Shown piece after piece: positions 9,216 to 18,713 of a stretch of DNA of 64,000 bases. The DNA is taken from assembly GCA_016212925.1 (NCBI GenBank), contig JACRDF010000025.1, forward strand, positions 1 through 64,000, given 5' to 3'. Origin of the DNA: Desulfomonile tiedjei (GTDB taxonomy: Bacteria > Desulfobacterota > Desulfomonilia > Desulfomonilales > Desulfomonilaceae). The notes under the pieces were generated by a model. That model did not search any database, was not told the DNA's origin, and saw only the letters and a program-made list of their open reading frames with translations. How positions within the stretch are numbered: position 1 is the stretch's first letter; every line of letters starts with the position of its first letter. Made by a program: the position numbers and the translations under genes.

Positions 9216-10313
9216 CTACTGGGTAATGCTTACTTTGACATTACAGGTCAGACCGTCTTTGATCAGACCGTCGACGTTTTCCAGTTGGCATTCGATGTCA
9301 TAATCCGCCGGCACTTCCAACGCGGCGTTGCGGCTTATCCACGGGATTCGGCTGACGGTGCAAGGGTATTTCTTCTGCGGAATGGCGTCGAAGACAACCG
9401 TTCCGCGATCACCGGCATTCAACTTGACCAAATCCAGTTCGTGAACCTTACAACGCACCACCACCGAACCCATGGGAGCGATGGTAAATGCAGGGAAGCC
9501 GGCCGGTGGCTCAGCCTGAGTTCGCAAATCAGGAGCGATCCAGATCACCTGACCGCCTATGGGGGCCTTGAGGAAGGCCGTATCCATCGGCAACTGCGAG
9601 TCGGAATAGGACCTGCGGGTCTGCCATTCCAGCAGTTCGATGTCCCTCTTGCGCTTCGCTTCATAGAATCGTAGGTCTTCGTTGGTTTTCTCGAGCCCCG
9701 ATTCGGTCTGCTTAATTGAATCGTGAATACCCAAAATCTCCTTCTTCAAGGTCTCCAACTGGCGCTCTTTATTCTTTACCGCCTCTTCCTGGGCCATTTG
9801 CTTGGCGAAAAGCTCGCGCAGATCCGCAAGCTCTTTCTGGACTCTCTCGACTTCGATTTGCTTAATCTTGAGGTCTACCGATTTCAACTTTTCTATGGAG
9901 GACTTCTGATCAAATGCCGATTTTTTGAGACCTAGGACCATTTCCGGATAAAGAGTTGAATGCACCTGCATCATGGCCTCCCTGTCGAGCTTATAAGAGG
10001 CCAGGGTGTCATGCTCTTTCATGGTCTGCCCTTCTTTTACGTCCATGCTCAGGATTTCTCCCTTAAAGGGCATGACGACGGTTCGTTTCAGAACTGGATA
10101 GCTTTTGCCGCGAAAAATGATTTCCGCTTCCGATTTGGCGTCCGCTATCGGAGGAACGATGGCTGCCTTTGCTGGAGGGGGGCTTGAAACAGCTTTCTTC
10201 GGCTCATGGGTGATAGCCACCAGCACCAGTGAGACAATTGCCACGCCAGCCGCCAGGAGAACCCCAAACGCTTTTGAACGGCGCCGGGGCTTATCAGTGT
10301 CTAATTCTCGCAT
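9216..10313 (-). CDS. HlyD-like membrane fusion protein
   Basis: This 365-residue periplasmic adaptor has one N-terminal membrane anchor (about 17-35), a biotinyl-lipoyl-like half motif (VVMPFKGEILSMDVKEGQTM), a long alpha-helical coiled-coil hairpin from about residue 130 to 225 rich in Lys and Glu, and a returning beta-barrel part (APIGGQVIWIAP). These are the parts of adaptor proteins that connect an inner-membrane pump to TolC. The stop of the tolC-like gene overlaps its start by 20 bp, so the two are cotranscribed. No pump ATPase or RND gene is adjacent, which is unusual. Confidence 0.85.
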   Translation of the reverse strand: MRELDTDKPRRRSKAFGVLLAAGVAIVSLVLVAITHEPKKAVSSPPPAKAAIVPPIADAKSEAEIIFRGKSYPVLKRTVVMPFKGEILSMDVKEGQTMKEHDTLASYKLDREAMMQVHSTLYPEMVLGLKKSAFDQKSSIEKLKSVDLKIKQIEVERVQKELADLRELFAKQMAQEEAVKNKERQLETLKKEILGIHDSIKQTESGLEKTNEDLRFYEAKRKRDIELLEWQTRRSYSDSQLPMDTAFLKAPIGGQVIWIAPDLRTQAEPPAGFPAFTIAPMGSVVVRCKVHELDLVKLNAGDRGTVVFDAIPQKKYPCTVSRIPWISRNAALEVPADYDIECQLENVDGLIKDGLTCNVKVSITQ

Positions 10314-11658
10314 TGTACCTATTCAAACCTCCTGCAACAGTGGCCAGTTCTATGAGAGAGAACACCCGGTCCTGGGAACCGCTGACAACGCTCAGGCTCG
10401 CTTCAACTTTCCCGATGCGTTTCTCCACGTATTCTTCGTACGAGAGGGAGCCCCCTTTGTAGCTGATAAAGGCCTTCTCTTCGCTCAACTCGGCGAGCTT
10501 GGCTTGTTCACGGTTATAGGACTCTTTCTCTCCGGAGAGCGTCAAGTTTCCTCGCAGCTGCTTAAAGTTTCCATAGAGCTTTTGAGAGAGCAACTCCCGT
10601 TCGGACTTGATTTGCTGCGCTTTCATCTTTTGGCGCCTGATGTCACGCACTCTGGTAAATCCGTCCCACAATGTGTAGTCCAATCCCAAGCCGAAGTTAA
10701 AACCCGACGTTCGGTCCACCTGGTTGTTAATATTTTCGAGGACAAGACCGGGTTTGGGAAGTAGCGCCAGATAGGCCGCGGTCACATTGTTTGATTGAAA
10801 CTGCTCATTCTTCGCAAGGATTTTCAGGCCCAGATTTGCTCCCTGGACATCAGCGAATGTGACGTATCGGCCGTTAAAGCCACTCAGGACCTGATTGGCC
10901 GCGTCTCGCGTGTCGAGGGGGAGGTGAAAGTCCGGGTGATAACCCATGAGCGCCTTTAGTTGAGTGACTTTTTCGTCTATCTCATTGCGCAGTTCCGAGA
11001 CTTTGATCCGCTGGCCTTTCAGTTTGTTTTGCCAAATCTGAAGTTCCAAAGGATCGATAGCGCCCTGCTCAGCTCGGCTTTTACCATAGTCAACTTTATC
11101 TCTTTCAAGCGCCTCGATCTGCTTGTTTGCTCTGATAAGTCTTTCCAATATGTGAATGCGGTAGAAGAGTTTTGCCATCTCTCCTACGTTTTGATTGATC
11201 TTGTCCAGGTGCGTAAGTTTTGCGCCGTCCACAAGTATTGAAGAGGCCTTCATTTTGATCAAGGCCAGATACGGGTTCCAGTTTGTCATGTACAGCGACA
11301 CGTTGACCGGGTTTGAGGTGATGTCGCCAGTGGCCCGCGCAAAATAATAACGGCTCAACACGGTGATAGTAGGAAGTATATCGGCGTGAGCGTCCTTTAC
11401 ATCAATTGACTTGATTTGAATTTCGAGACGATTCTTAACGAAAGACTCCGAATGGACCAGAGCATATCTCACGCAGGTTGGGAAGTCGAAATAGCCGTAA
11501 GATGCGGGCTTTATCTCTGGGCCTGCCGTGGCCGGGATTGCCCATAGCAGCGCACAAGCCACCATCCCCAGCACCATCAAGCAGGCATGGGGGTTGTTTG
11601 CACCCCGATACCGGATGGGTACTTTCCTGAAAGAAAAAGGATTTCCCGCAGCCCTCAT
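10294..11658 (-). CDS. TolC-family outer-membrane efflux protein
   Basis: After a basic leader and a signal peptide ending near AIPATA-GPEI, the protein (454 residues from the start chosen here) shows two internally similar helical halves with long coiled coils, e.g. LERLIRANKQIEALERDKVDY and the second-half LGLDYTLWDGFTRVRDIRRQ, where the short beta segment with xLWDG is characteristic of OEP/TolC proteins. It forms the outer-membrane channel of a tripartite export system. The start is uncertain: a TTG at 11736, ATGs near 11658 and one at 11577 are all in frame with no clear ribosome site. It is the first gene of the pair with the membrane fusion protein. Confidence 0.85.
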   Translation of the reverse strand: MRAAGNPFSFRKVPIRYRGANNPHACLMVLGMVACALLWAIPATAGPEIKPASYGYFDFPTCVRYALVHSESFVKNRLEIQIKSIDVKDAHADILPTITVLSRYYFARATGDITSNPVNVSLYMTNWNPYLALIKMKASSILVDGAKLTHLDKINQNVGEMAKLFYRIHILERLIRANKQIEALERDKVDYGKSRAEQGAIDPLELQIWQNKLKGQRIKVSELRNEIDEKVTQLKALMGYHPDFHLPLDTRDAANQVLSGFNGRYVTFADVQGANLGLKILAKNEQFQSNNVTAAYLALLPKPGLVLENINNQVDRTSGFNFGLGLDYTLWDGFTRVRDIRRQKMKAQQIKSERELLSQKLYGNFKQLRGNLTLSGEKESYNREQAKLAELSEEKAFISYKGGSLSYEEYVEKRIGKVEASLSVVSGSQDRVFSLIELATVAGGLNRYNARIRH

Positions 11659-11913
11659 CATAATTTGATCACAAGTTTTCCATACCCTCAGATCCCAGTT
11701 GAGACAAAATCTGGGGACTGAGCACAACATACGCAAATGTTTAAACTAAAATGACGCTGATGTCGGTCTAAAGCTCTTGGCGCAAGTATATCGAAAGGAT
11801 ATCCAAATGTCAACCAGCTTTTCCGCCGATCCATCGTGTCGAAATGTTTTCACTGCACAGGTTTTCCACTTGAGAAACTACGCGAATTGCTGCGCATTCC
11901 GATGAGCCCTGCA

Positions 11914-12348
11914 TCATTTGACACGTGACCACAACTGATCTTTTCCGCCTTTTATGGGGGATCGTGTAACCATGAAATCTCCTTTAACGCCGTAAACGTA
12001 GAATTCGACTTTGGCTCCGGATTGCAAGGTGATGAGCAGTGCGTGGTTTTCAAAGATCCACGATCCATCAGAACCCGAAGGGTGATCCAGATCAAATATT
12101 CTGCCCGTGAAGTCCTTTCGTAGTGTCAACAATGTCCGAGGCCGCGATTTGGCCTCTCGGACTTCTTGTTCCGCAAGTGGAGTCTCATCAGGCAATACCT
12201 CCCAGGTTCCAATCAAGCTCTCCGGCTTGACGATTTCCTGAAAAATCTGTTCCGGGGCTATCCCCCCCGCCCCTCGAACGTCCTGGACAGATGCAGTGAC
12301 GAGAATTACCAGAGGGAGAAGAAGAAGCCTGCTAGCCAAGAGTTTCAT
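11914..12348 (-). CDS. Secreted or periplasmic protein of unknown function
   Basis: The 144-residue product begins MKLLASRLLLLPLVILVTAS, a signal peptide, and continues as a small beta-rich domain (SLIGTWEVLPDE, LLTLRKDFTGRIF, DGSWIFENHALLITL) that resembles lipocalin-like or META-type small domains measuring about 100 residues, but no family can be assigned. The start at 12346-12348 was chosen because GGAGG lies 7 nt upstream; a longer in-frame start would put a charged extension before the signal peptide. Confidence 0.65.
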   Translation of the reverse strand: MKLLASRLLLLPLVILVTASVQDVRGAGGIAPEQIFQEIVKPESLIGTWEVLPDETPLAEQEVREAKSRPRTLLTLRKDFTGRIFDLDHPSGSDGSWIFENHALLITLQSGAKVEFYVYGVKGDFMVTRSPIKGGKDQLWSRVK

Positions 12349-12372
12349 AAATCCTCCGCATTTATACTCCAT

Positions 12373-12719
12373 TGTTCTTGCAATTGACTAGGATTGGCCA
12401 ACGGTGCCAAGGGGGCTCCAGGCCATTTTTGCGTACATATCGTTCCCTTTCAGCGGTTTGAAGTCAAGAGGAACCGCTGCTGGCAGGGTGATACCATATA
12501 AATGGCATATTTTCAATATTTTAACACATGTAATTCATTGTCAATATGGTATGTAACTGCTAACATCTCAACATCAAATATTTTACTTGACACATATTAT
12601 GGGCCGTGATACCTCCCGCCACCAGGACTTGAAGGGGGGAAGGGGCGTTCCGCACTTCCCGCGATTGAAAAATACCGTATGCGTACATACAGACATGTTC
12701 GGAATAAAAGGAGGGTGTA
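12373..12719. other. Divergent intergenic region
   Basis: This 347-base, partly AT-rich region separates two divergent secreted-protein genes. It holds TTGACA at 12587-12592 with only a poor -10 (TACCTC) at 17 nt, so a plus-strand promoter for the 12720 gene is possible but not convincing. No gene is seen. Confidence 0.35.
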
Positions 12720-13220
12720 ATGGTCAAGAGAGTCTTCAGTATTTTCCTCTGTGTCATGATGCTGAGCACAGCATCCCTAGCCTTTGCCGGTGGCGCTCCG
12801 GCAGTAGCGGCAGCGCCCTGTGCTCCGGCATATCCTGCCAAGGCTTATGCTCCTGCCGGCAATCCATGCGCTTATTGGGGTGACGCTCCCTTCCCGGGAC
12901 TGTGTGGTGGGATAGTGGCCCTGCCTTTTCTGGTAGTAGGTAGCCTTTTGGGTGGCAACACTGTGGGACCTTATCCGCCTGTACCGGGCCCCGGATACGC
13001 GTACAGAGGCGCTCCGGCTCCCTGCCCTCCTCCTGTCAAGGTCTACGCACCTCCGGCCGCGCCCGGGTGTGCTCCGCCTGCGTGCGGTCCTGCTGGATAC
13101 GGTCCGCCTGCGTACGGTCCGGCCGCATACGGGGGAGGGATTCTTTCAGGACTTCCGTGCCTCGAACTCTGCTCGAGCCTTCTCGGAATGGGTGGTGGGG
13201 GCCCCGGCCTCTTTTACTGA
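12720..13220 (+). CDS. Secreted Pro/Ala/Gly-rich, cysteine-containing protein
   Basis: A strong ribosome site (AAAAGGAGGG) precedes MVKRVFSIFLCVMMLSTASL, a signal peptide cut near AFA-GGAP. The 166-residue product is low in complexity: repeats of the type CGPAGYGPPAYGPAAYGGG and PCAPAYPAKAYAPAG, with cysteines spaced along the chain and one hydrophobic patch (GGIVALPFLVVGSLLGG). Such composition suggests a surface or envelope structural protein. No family is recognised. A terminator lies about 100 nt downstream. Confidence 0.65.
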   Translation: MVKRVFSIFLCVMMLSTASLAFAGGAPAVAAAPCAPAYPAKAYAPAGNPCAYWGDAPFPGLCGGIVALPFLVVGSLLGGNTVGPYPPVPGPGYAYRGAPAPCPPPVKVYAPPAAPGCAPPACGPAGYGPPAYGPAAYGGGILSGLPCLELCSSLLGMGGGGPGLFY

Positions 13221-13324
13221 TTTCCTTATCCTATGTCCGGCACGCAATCATTGATTGCCAATCAGCACGCCGACCCATTTCCAAGGGCGCCAACTGCCCG
13301 AAAATCGCACTCTTTCCATTCCAC

Positions 13325-13353
13325 ATCGGGGACATATGTCCCCGATTTTTTTT
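13325..13353 (+). terminator. Rho-independent terminator
   Basis: A near-perfect palindrome ATCGGGGACATATGTCCCCG (13325-13346) is followed by eight T residues on the plus strand. It would end the transcript of the 12720-13220 gene ahead of recD2. Confidence 0.8.
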
Positions 13354-13586
13354 CCAAATAGCATCATGGCCCAGGTTCCGCCCATGACGCTATTGAAGCG
13401 TGGTAAACTGCGGTGACTTCGGCTCGGAGACCCCGAGGATTGTCGGGCGGCGATCTTGGTGCTTGCATGCCGAGTGGTGCAAGAAAGCCTCGTGTGGTAC
13501 TTTGACGCCTTTCGGGAGTGGACGCTGTTTCCCAAAATCCTTAGTATGAATAATAGCGACACAAGATCCCTAGGCCGAGAAATCCT

Positions 13587-15749
13587 ATGACGCTCTCTCT
13601 GAATGGTGACCCTGAAGACCGCGCTCTGATCCTGGAAGGCGTACTGGATCGGCTCGTGTTTGCTTCGGACACAAGCGACTTTATTGTTGCGAGGCTAACG
13701 GTCCGCGGAAGAAGAGAGCCCGTGACCGTGGTCGGAAGCCTCCCACGGCCGCACCCCGGGGAGACTCTTGTCCTGGAGGGCCGCTGGGAATTTGATAAGA
13801 AATTCGGCGAACAGTTCCGGTTTCAGAACGCTAGCTCCAGAGCACCGTCCACTGTTGCCGGAATCGAGAAATTCCTGGCATCCAACCTGATAAAGGGGAT
13901 CGGCCCCGAGATGGCGCGGCGAATAACCGCCACGTTTGGTCAGAGAACTCTGGAGGTTATTGAGAACGAACCGAAGGAACTCTTCAAAGTGCCTGGAATA
14001 GGTTCCGTGCGTGCTGAAAAGATTTCCGACGCTTTCCGGGAGCAAAAAAATATCAGAGAGGTCATGCTCTTCCTGCAAACTCACGGCATATCGTCAACCT
14101 TCGCATACAAGATCTTTAAGAAGTACGGAAATAGTGCGGTCGATGTTGTGTCCAGGAATCCGTACTGCCTGGCTACGGATATTCGAGGAATAGGCTTCAG
14201 GACCGCCGACAAGATTGCTGGAAGCATGGGGATCGACATGCGATCACCCATGCGCGCGCACGCGGGCATCCTGCACGTTCTCGACACGATTCAAGGGGAA
14301 GGGCATTGCTTCTACCCGAGGGCCAAGCTTCTGGAGAAAGCCCGTGAGCTTCTGGGCATTGAGGTTCAAACCCTAGGAAAGACCCTGGAACAACTGGAGA
14401 GGTCCGGAGAGGTAGTCGCTGAGGAAGACAGAGTCTATCCTCAGATGATGGCCAGGGCCGAGAATTCTGTGGCGCTGAGGTTGCGAAATCTTATCAGCTC
14501 ACCCCACTTTCTTCCGCCGATCAGGTTGGAAGCTGCGGTGGACTGGGTGCAAAGGCGGAGCGGGCTCAATCTTTCCGACGCGCAGAAGCAGGCCGTGGCC
14601 GCGGCAATGGATCACAAAGTATTGATTCTGACCGGAGGACCTGGAACCGGTAAGACCACCCTGTTGCGGTGTCTTATAGAGATTCTCGAAGCCAAGAAGC
14701 TGCGAGTGCTTCTCGGTGCCCCCACTGGGCGGGCTGCCAAAAGGCTCGCTGAGGCCACGGGGAGAGAAGCGAAGACTGTGCATCGGCTCCTGGAATATTC
14801 TCCCTCAGAAGGAGGTTTTCAGCGGGGAATCTCACGGCCGTTGGAAGGAGAATTCATTGTGATAGACGAAGTCTCCATGGTGGATATCTCTCTGATGAAC
14901 TATCTGCTCGCCGCAATTCACCCCCAGAGCACGCTTGTTCTCGTGGGGGACGCGGACCAACTTCCATCGGTAGGTCCCGGCAATGTGTTGGGAGACTTCA
15001 TAGATTCCGGGAACATTCCTGTGTTCAGGCTTGAAACCGTGTTCAGGCAAGCTCGAGAAAGCCTGATCGTTACCAATGCCCACTTGGTGAATCAGGGCAA
15101 GTTGCCTGCAAACGAACCCGAAGGGGAGGGTGGCTCGGACTTTTACCTGATTGAAAAAAACGATCCTGACGAAGCTCTGCGGCTAATCAAAGAAATGGTT
15201 TCCCGCAGGATCCCCGAGCGATTCGGCTTCAACCCGGTTGAGGACGTTCAGATACTCAGTCCAATGCACAAGGGAACGCTTGGAACCGAAAATCTCAACA
15301 GAGAGCTTAGGCAGCTGCTCAATCCCGAAGGTAAGCCGGTAAAAGGGGGGCGATTCAGCGTGGGCGATCGCGTGATGCAAACTCGCAACAACTACGACAA
15401 AGAGGTTTTCAACGGCGACGTTGGGAAAATCGTGTCCTACGATGCTGAATGGGACGAGGTGGAGGTAGAATTCGACGGAAGGCCGGTCAAGTATCACATT
15501 TCAGAAACTGATGAACTGATTCTTGCTTACGCGGTGACAGTTCACAAATCTCAGGGGAGTGAATATCGCGCCGTGATAATCCCTCTGAATACTCAGCATT
15601 TTGTGCTCTTGCGCAGGAATCTCCTATATACGGCCATGACGCGTGGTAGAGAACTCGTCATTCTGATCGGCAGTCCCAAGGCCCTGAAAATGGCCGTGGA
15701 AAACCGCAGCGTCGAACCCAGACATACCTATTTGGCTCACAAGATCTAG
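13587..15749 (+). CDS. recD2: RecD-like DNA helicase (RecD2/YrrC type)
   Basis: This 720-residue superfamily 1B 5'-3' helicase acts in DNA repair and replication stress independently of RecBC. It has the RecD2-specific N-terminal extension with an OB-like part and helix-hairpin-helix elements (IKGIGPEMA near 102, VPGIGSVRA near 135), then Walker A GGPGTGKTT at 350-358, the DEVSMVD motif II, VGDADQLPSVGPGNVL, and the C-terminal motif VTVHKSQGSEY. Length is typical for RecD2 and longer than RecD. It converges with glgA, leaving only 7 bp between stop codons. Confidence 0.95.
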   Translation: MTLSLNGDPEDRALILEGVLDRLVFASDTSDFIVARLTVRGRREPVTVVGSLPRPHPGETLVLEGRWEFDKKFGEQFRFQNASSRAPSTVAGIEKFLASNLIKGIGPEMARRITATFGQRTLEVIENEPKELFKVPGIGSVRAEKISDAFREQKNIREVMLFLQTHGISSTFAYKIFKKYGNSAVDVVSRNPYCLATDIRGIGFRTADKIAGSMGIDMRSPMRAHAGILHVLDTIQGEGHCFYPRAKLLEKARELLGIEVQTLGKTLEQLERSGEVVAEEDRVYPQMMARAENSVALRLRNLISSPHFLPPIRLEAAVDWVQRRSGLNLSDAQKQAVAAAMDHKVLILTGGPGTGKTTLLRCLIEILEAKKLRVLLGAPTGRAAKRLAEATGREAKTVHRLLEYSPSEGGFQRGISRPLEGEFIVIDEVSMVDISLMNYLLAAIHPQSTLVLVGDADQLPSVGPGNVLGDFIDSGNIPVFRLETVFRQARESLIVTNAHLVNQGKLPANEPEGEGGSDFYLIEKNDPDEALRLIKEMVSRRIPERFGFNPVEDVQILSPMHKGTLGTENLNRELRQLLNPEGKPVKGGRFSVGDRVMQTRNNYDKEVFNGDVGKIVSYDAEWDEVEVEFDGRPVKYHISETDELILAYAVTVHKSQGSEYRAVIIPLNTQHFVLLRRNLLYTAMTRGRELVILIGSPKALKMAVENRSVEPRHTYLAHKI

Positions 15750-15756
15750 ACGCGGA

Positions 15757-17241
15757 TCAGGTGGTCGGCCTATTGCCGAGCGTAGTCTTTCTCCCTGCAA
15801 TGGCCCTTTCATAGAGCTTCAAATACTCCCCGGCCGAGCGACTCCACGACAAATCGGTTGTCATTCCTCTGACCATCAACCTTTTCCAAGCTTTGGGATT
15901 CTGAACAAATACCTTAAGTGCACTGAGTATTGTTTCTGTTAGCACCTTGGGATCCGGTTCGGCAAACCTGAAGCCTGTGCCCGAATCCCTCTGTAGATCG
16001 AATTGGTCAACCGTGTCCGTCAAACCGCCGGTGGCCCGGACAATCGGTACTGTCCCGTATTTCAATGCATAGAGTTGGTTGATGCCGCACGGTTCGTACC
16101 TGGAAGGGACCAACAGCGCGTCGGCCCCTGCAAAGATTTTGTGAGCCAATCCATAGTCGTAGGCAAGGAAGACCCCCATATTTTGAGGGTAACGTCTGCT
16201 GATGTCCGAGAAGGTCGTCTGATAGCGAGCATCGCCTGTACCCAGAAGGACCATCTGTAAATCGTTGGCCATGAGGGCAGGTATTGCCGCTTCAATTATG
16301 TCCACCCCTTTTTGGCTGGACAACCGGCTAACCACCCCGATCAATGGGATCTCAGGTCTCTGCGGCAGCCCCGCAACCCGCTGCAAGTCGGCCTTGCAAT
16401 CAGCTTTGCCTGAGAGATCGTCGGGGCTGTAATTGGCGGAGATCAGAGAATCGGTTGCCGGATTCCAGATCGTGTAATCCACTCCGTTGAGAATGCCTGA
16501 AAGCTGGTTACCTTTTTCTTGCAGCACTCCCTCAAGGCCGAATCCGAATTCCGGCGTGAGGATTTCGTTTCGATAGCCCGGCGAGACAGTGTTCACCTCA
16601 TCCGCAAAAACGATCCCACTTTTTAGGAAATTTAGCTTGCCATGAAATTCCATATGCCTAGGGGTAAAGAACTCCCAACCCACTCCCACCAGAGGCATGT
16701 CAAGATGCCAGAAGATCCCTTGATAGCCGAGGTTATGGATCGTCATGACCGAAGAGCTTTCATGCAGAAGAGGCTCCCAGGCATACAGCGTCCGCAGGTA
16801 AACCGGTATCAGAGCAGCCTGCCAATCGTGGGAGTGAAAAACGTCGTAGTGGATTTTGCGTGCCAGCGCCATCTCGATTGCGGCACGGGCCAAGAAAACG
16901 AATCGCTCCGAGTTATCTTCGTAATCCGCGTCAGGAGTGCCGTAAAGGTATTCCCTGTCGTAATACTCGTCACATTCCAGAAAGATATAGCGCGCTCCCC
17001 TCTGGTCTCGGTGCTGCCACAAGGAAGCGGACAAATTCTTGGCGTTAAGCGTGACCTCGATCTTTGCGTCCATTTTTTCCAAATCGTAGTGGTCCGCATC
17101 TATACCACGGTACTTGGGCATCACGACGTCCACTTCCAGGCCCAATTCCGCAAGCTCCGATGGAAGAGCCGACAAAACCTCTCCTAGGCCACCTGTCTGA
17201 GCAAAAGGAGTTGCCTCCGGAGTTATCATTAGCACTCGCAC
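15757..17241 (-). CDS. glgA: Glycogen synthase (GT5 family)
   Basis: GlgA extends alpha-1,4-glucan chains from ADP-glucose. The 494-residue protein has the GT5 N-terminus (MRVLMITPEATPF...GGLGEVLSALP), DVVMPKYRG, FHSHDWQAAL, TIHNLGYQGIF, TVSPGYRNEIL and the C-terminal donor site SRYEPCGINQLYALKYGTVPIV. One oddity is visible: the usual K-T-G-G-L loop that contacts the donor at residue 15 reads Q-T-G-G-L here. GTG is the start (17239-17241), with AGGAGA eight bases upstream. No other glycogen gene is beside it. Confidence 0.93.
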   Translation of the reverse strand: MRVLMITPEATPFAQTGGLGEVLSALPSELAELGLEVDVVMPKYRGIDADHYDLEKMDAKIEVTLNAKNLSASLWQHRDQRGARYIFLECDEYYDREYLYGTPDADYEDNSERFVFLARAAIEMALARKIHYDVFHSHDWQAALIPVYLRTLYAWEPLLHESSSVMTIHNLGYQGIFWHLDMPLVGVGWEFFTPRHMEFHGKLNFLKSGIVFADEVNTVSPGYRNEILTPEFGFGLEGVLQEKGNQLSGILNGVDYTIWNPATDSLISANYSPDDLSGKADCKADLQRVAGLPQRPEIPLIGVVSRLSSQKGVDIIEAAIPALMANDLQMVLLGTGDARYQTTFSDISRRYPQNMGVFLAYDYGLAHKIFAGADALLVPSRYEPCGINQLYALKYGTVPIVRATGGLTDTVDQFDLQRDSGTGFRFAEPDPKVLTETILSALKVFVQNPKAWKRLMVRGMTTDLSWSRSAGEYLKLYERAIAGRKTTLGNRPTT

Positions 17242-17739
17242 TTTTGATCTCCTAACGAGCAGATATGTTGCCGTAACCGTTCACCGGGACCGCCCCGACG
17301 CCTTGAAACTACGATGGGGGAGGTTTGGAGGGGGAGATGGTCTCCCCCTCCATCCTCACCGGGCGCAGAGCCGCCTCAAGCCCGGTGAACCATTACATGT
17401 TGCCTATGGCTGCCAACCAATACAGCCGCCTTTTGCCTTATGCGCGAGAACTAGTTCTCGCTGGAATGCCGGACTGGCGGCGAGTCAAGAAAAACCATAG
17501 AGATAGCCGAATCTGAGTAAATGGCCTCTATTCCCCTGGGACGTACTACAAGGGTCACGGCTCCCGGAAGAGCGCCTATGGCATTTACCTAATTTGCCCG
17601 GAAAATAAAAATCTACCGCAACACTTGCAGGCCGGACCTTTGTTGGGGAAGACGCGCCCTTTATTATAGATTCCAAATGAAATTAACGAAAGGGTTTTGT
17701 ATCCTGGACAACCTAGCATGGTGGCCGCATCGAAAATAG
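17242..17739. other. Gap without a recognisable gene; contains an 18-bp palindrome
   Basis: The short ORFs in this 498-base stretch lack coding character. A perfect palindrome GCGAGAACTAGTTCTCGC lies at 17444-17461; it could be an operator or the stem of a hairpin, but no T-run follows. Confidence 0.35.
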
Positions 17740-18240
17740 TCATCGGCTCGTTTCGTCCTGTTTTCTGATATGCGCTATAAGACCCCCGTCCCTGACTAAT
17801 TCTCTCATGAAGGGAGGAATGGGCACAGTATTGTATGTTTCACCGGTCGAGAGATTGCGGATCACACCTTCATCCGGATCCACTTCCACCAAGTCCCCTT
17901 CGTTGATACCTTCCACTGCTTCGCGGGACTCAAATATCAGTAGGCCCATGTTAAAAGAGTTGCGAAAGAAAATCCTCGCAAAGCTCTTCGCAATAACGCA
18001 TGACACTCCTGCTCCCTTGATTGCCACCGGGGCATGTTCTCTCGACGAGCCGCACCCGAAGTTCTTCCCAGCCACAATGACATCACCCTCTTGCACTTTC
18101 GAGGGGAACAACGGGTCCGCGTCTTCCATGACGTGTTTGGCGAGGTCCGCGGCCTCTGTAAGGCTGAGATACCGAGCAGGTATTATTTCGTCGGTATTGA
18201 CGTCATCGCCAAATTTCCATGCTTTGCCTTTGAAAGCCAT
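17740..18240 (-). CDS. leuD: 3-isopropylmalate dehydratase small subunit (LeuD-like)
   Basis: This 166-residue swivel-domain subunit works with an iron-sulfur large subunit to isomerise 2-isopropylmalate in leucine synthesis, or a related 2-alkylmalate. The family motifs NTDEIIPARYL and AGKNFGCGSSREHAP are clear, as are IAKSFARIFFRNSFNMGLL and the C-terminal VPIPPFMRELVRDGGLI. A perfect AGGAGG site precedes the start. No leuC is adjacent, so a role in another aconitase-superfamily reaction such as homoaconitase or citramalate isomerisation cannot be excluded. Confidence 0.88.
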   Translation of the reverse strand: MAFKGKAWKFGDDVNTDEIIPARYLSLTEAADLAKHVMEDADPLFPSKVQEGDVIVAGKNFGCGSSREHAPVAIKGAGVSCVIAKSFARIFFRNSFNMGLLIFESREAVEGINEGDLVEVDPDEGVIRNLSTGETYNTVPIPPFMRELVRDGGLIAHIRKQDETSR

Positions 18241-18496
18241 TCCTGCCTCCTAATGGACAGTCGGTCCGGCCCGTTAAGAGGCTTTCCGTGAAAGAAGCAC
18301 CTCTTGCTCGACGACCGGAAGAGTTCTTTTTTGGCCTCAGGTGCTATGCCGCGGGCCAGAAGGATTTTTTTACACTATCACATTTTGTTTGCAAGAGGCT
18401 TTTTCACGATCAGCAGGAAGAGGCCACAATATCTCATACCAACTTTCATTGCGGGAAGCGCCACAACGAAGGATGAAAATGCCTTCGTTCCGTATT

Positions 18497-18565
18497 GGTG
18501 CCACGGACGTGCAGCTAGGCTCGTCCGTGTCCGTGCACGGATGAGCTACGCACATCCGTGGCACC
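18497..18565. repeat. Imperfect inverted repeat
   Basis: GGTGCCACGGACGTGC (18497-18512) is matched by the reverse complement of GCACATCCGTGGCACC (18550-18565), 15 of 16 positions. The spacer also holds two shorter complementary pieces. No T-run follows. It belongs to a gene-free region of about 750 bases between leuD and the acyl-CoA ligase. Confidence 0.6.
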
Positions 18566-18713
18566 ATGAAAGAACGAGCCCATGTCTCCTTTCGGCTATG
18601 GGCCTTTTCATAGGAATGCGCCTTCATGCGAGTAAGCCTGGCGGGCACGGAGAGGCTCCCCCAAAACCTAATCTCCCGCTTAGAAATGTGGCACGCAAGT
18701 TCTTTAGCGTTCT

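Noticed and set aside
12587-12615. Promoter TTGACA-17-TACCTC for the 12720 gene
   Set aside because: The -35 is perfect but the -10 matches poorly, so it is only mentioned, not called as a feature.
17444-17461. Palindrome GCGAGAACTAGTTCTCGC as a LexA box
   Set aside because: The Gram-positive LexA site needs GAAC-N4-GTTC; here only two bases separate the halves, and no SOS gene starts next to it.
17303-17516. Two short plus-strand ORFs downstream of glgA's start
   Set aside because: No ribosome site and no family likeness; the frames overlap each other in different registers.
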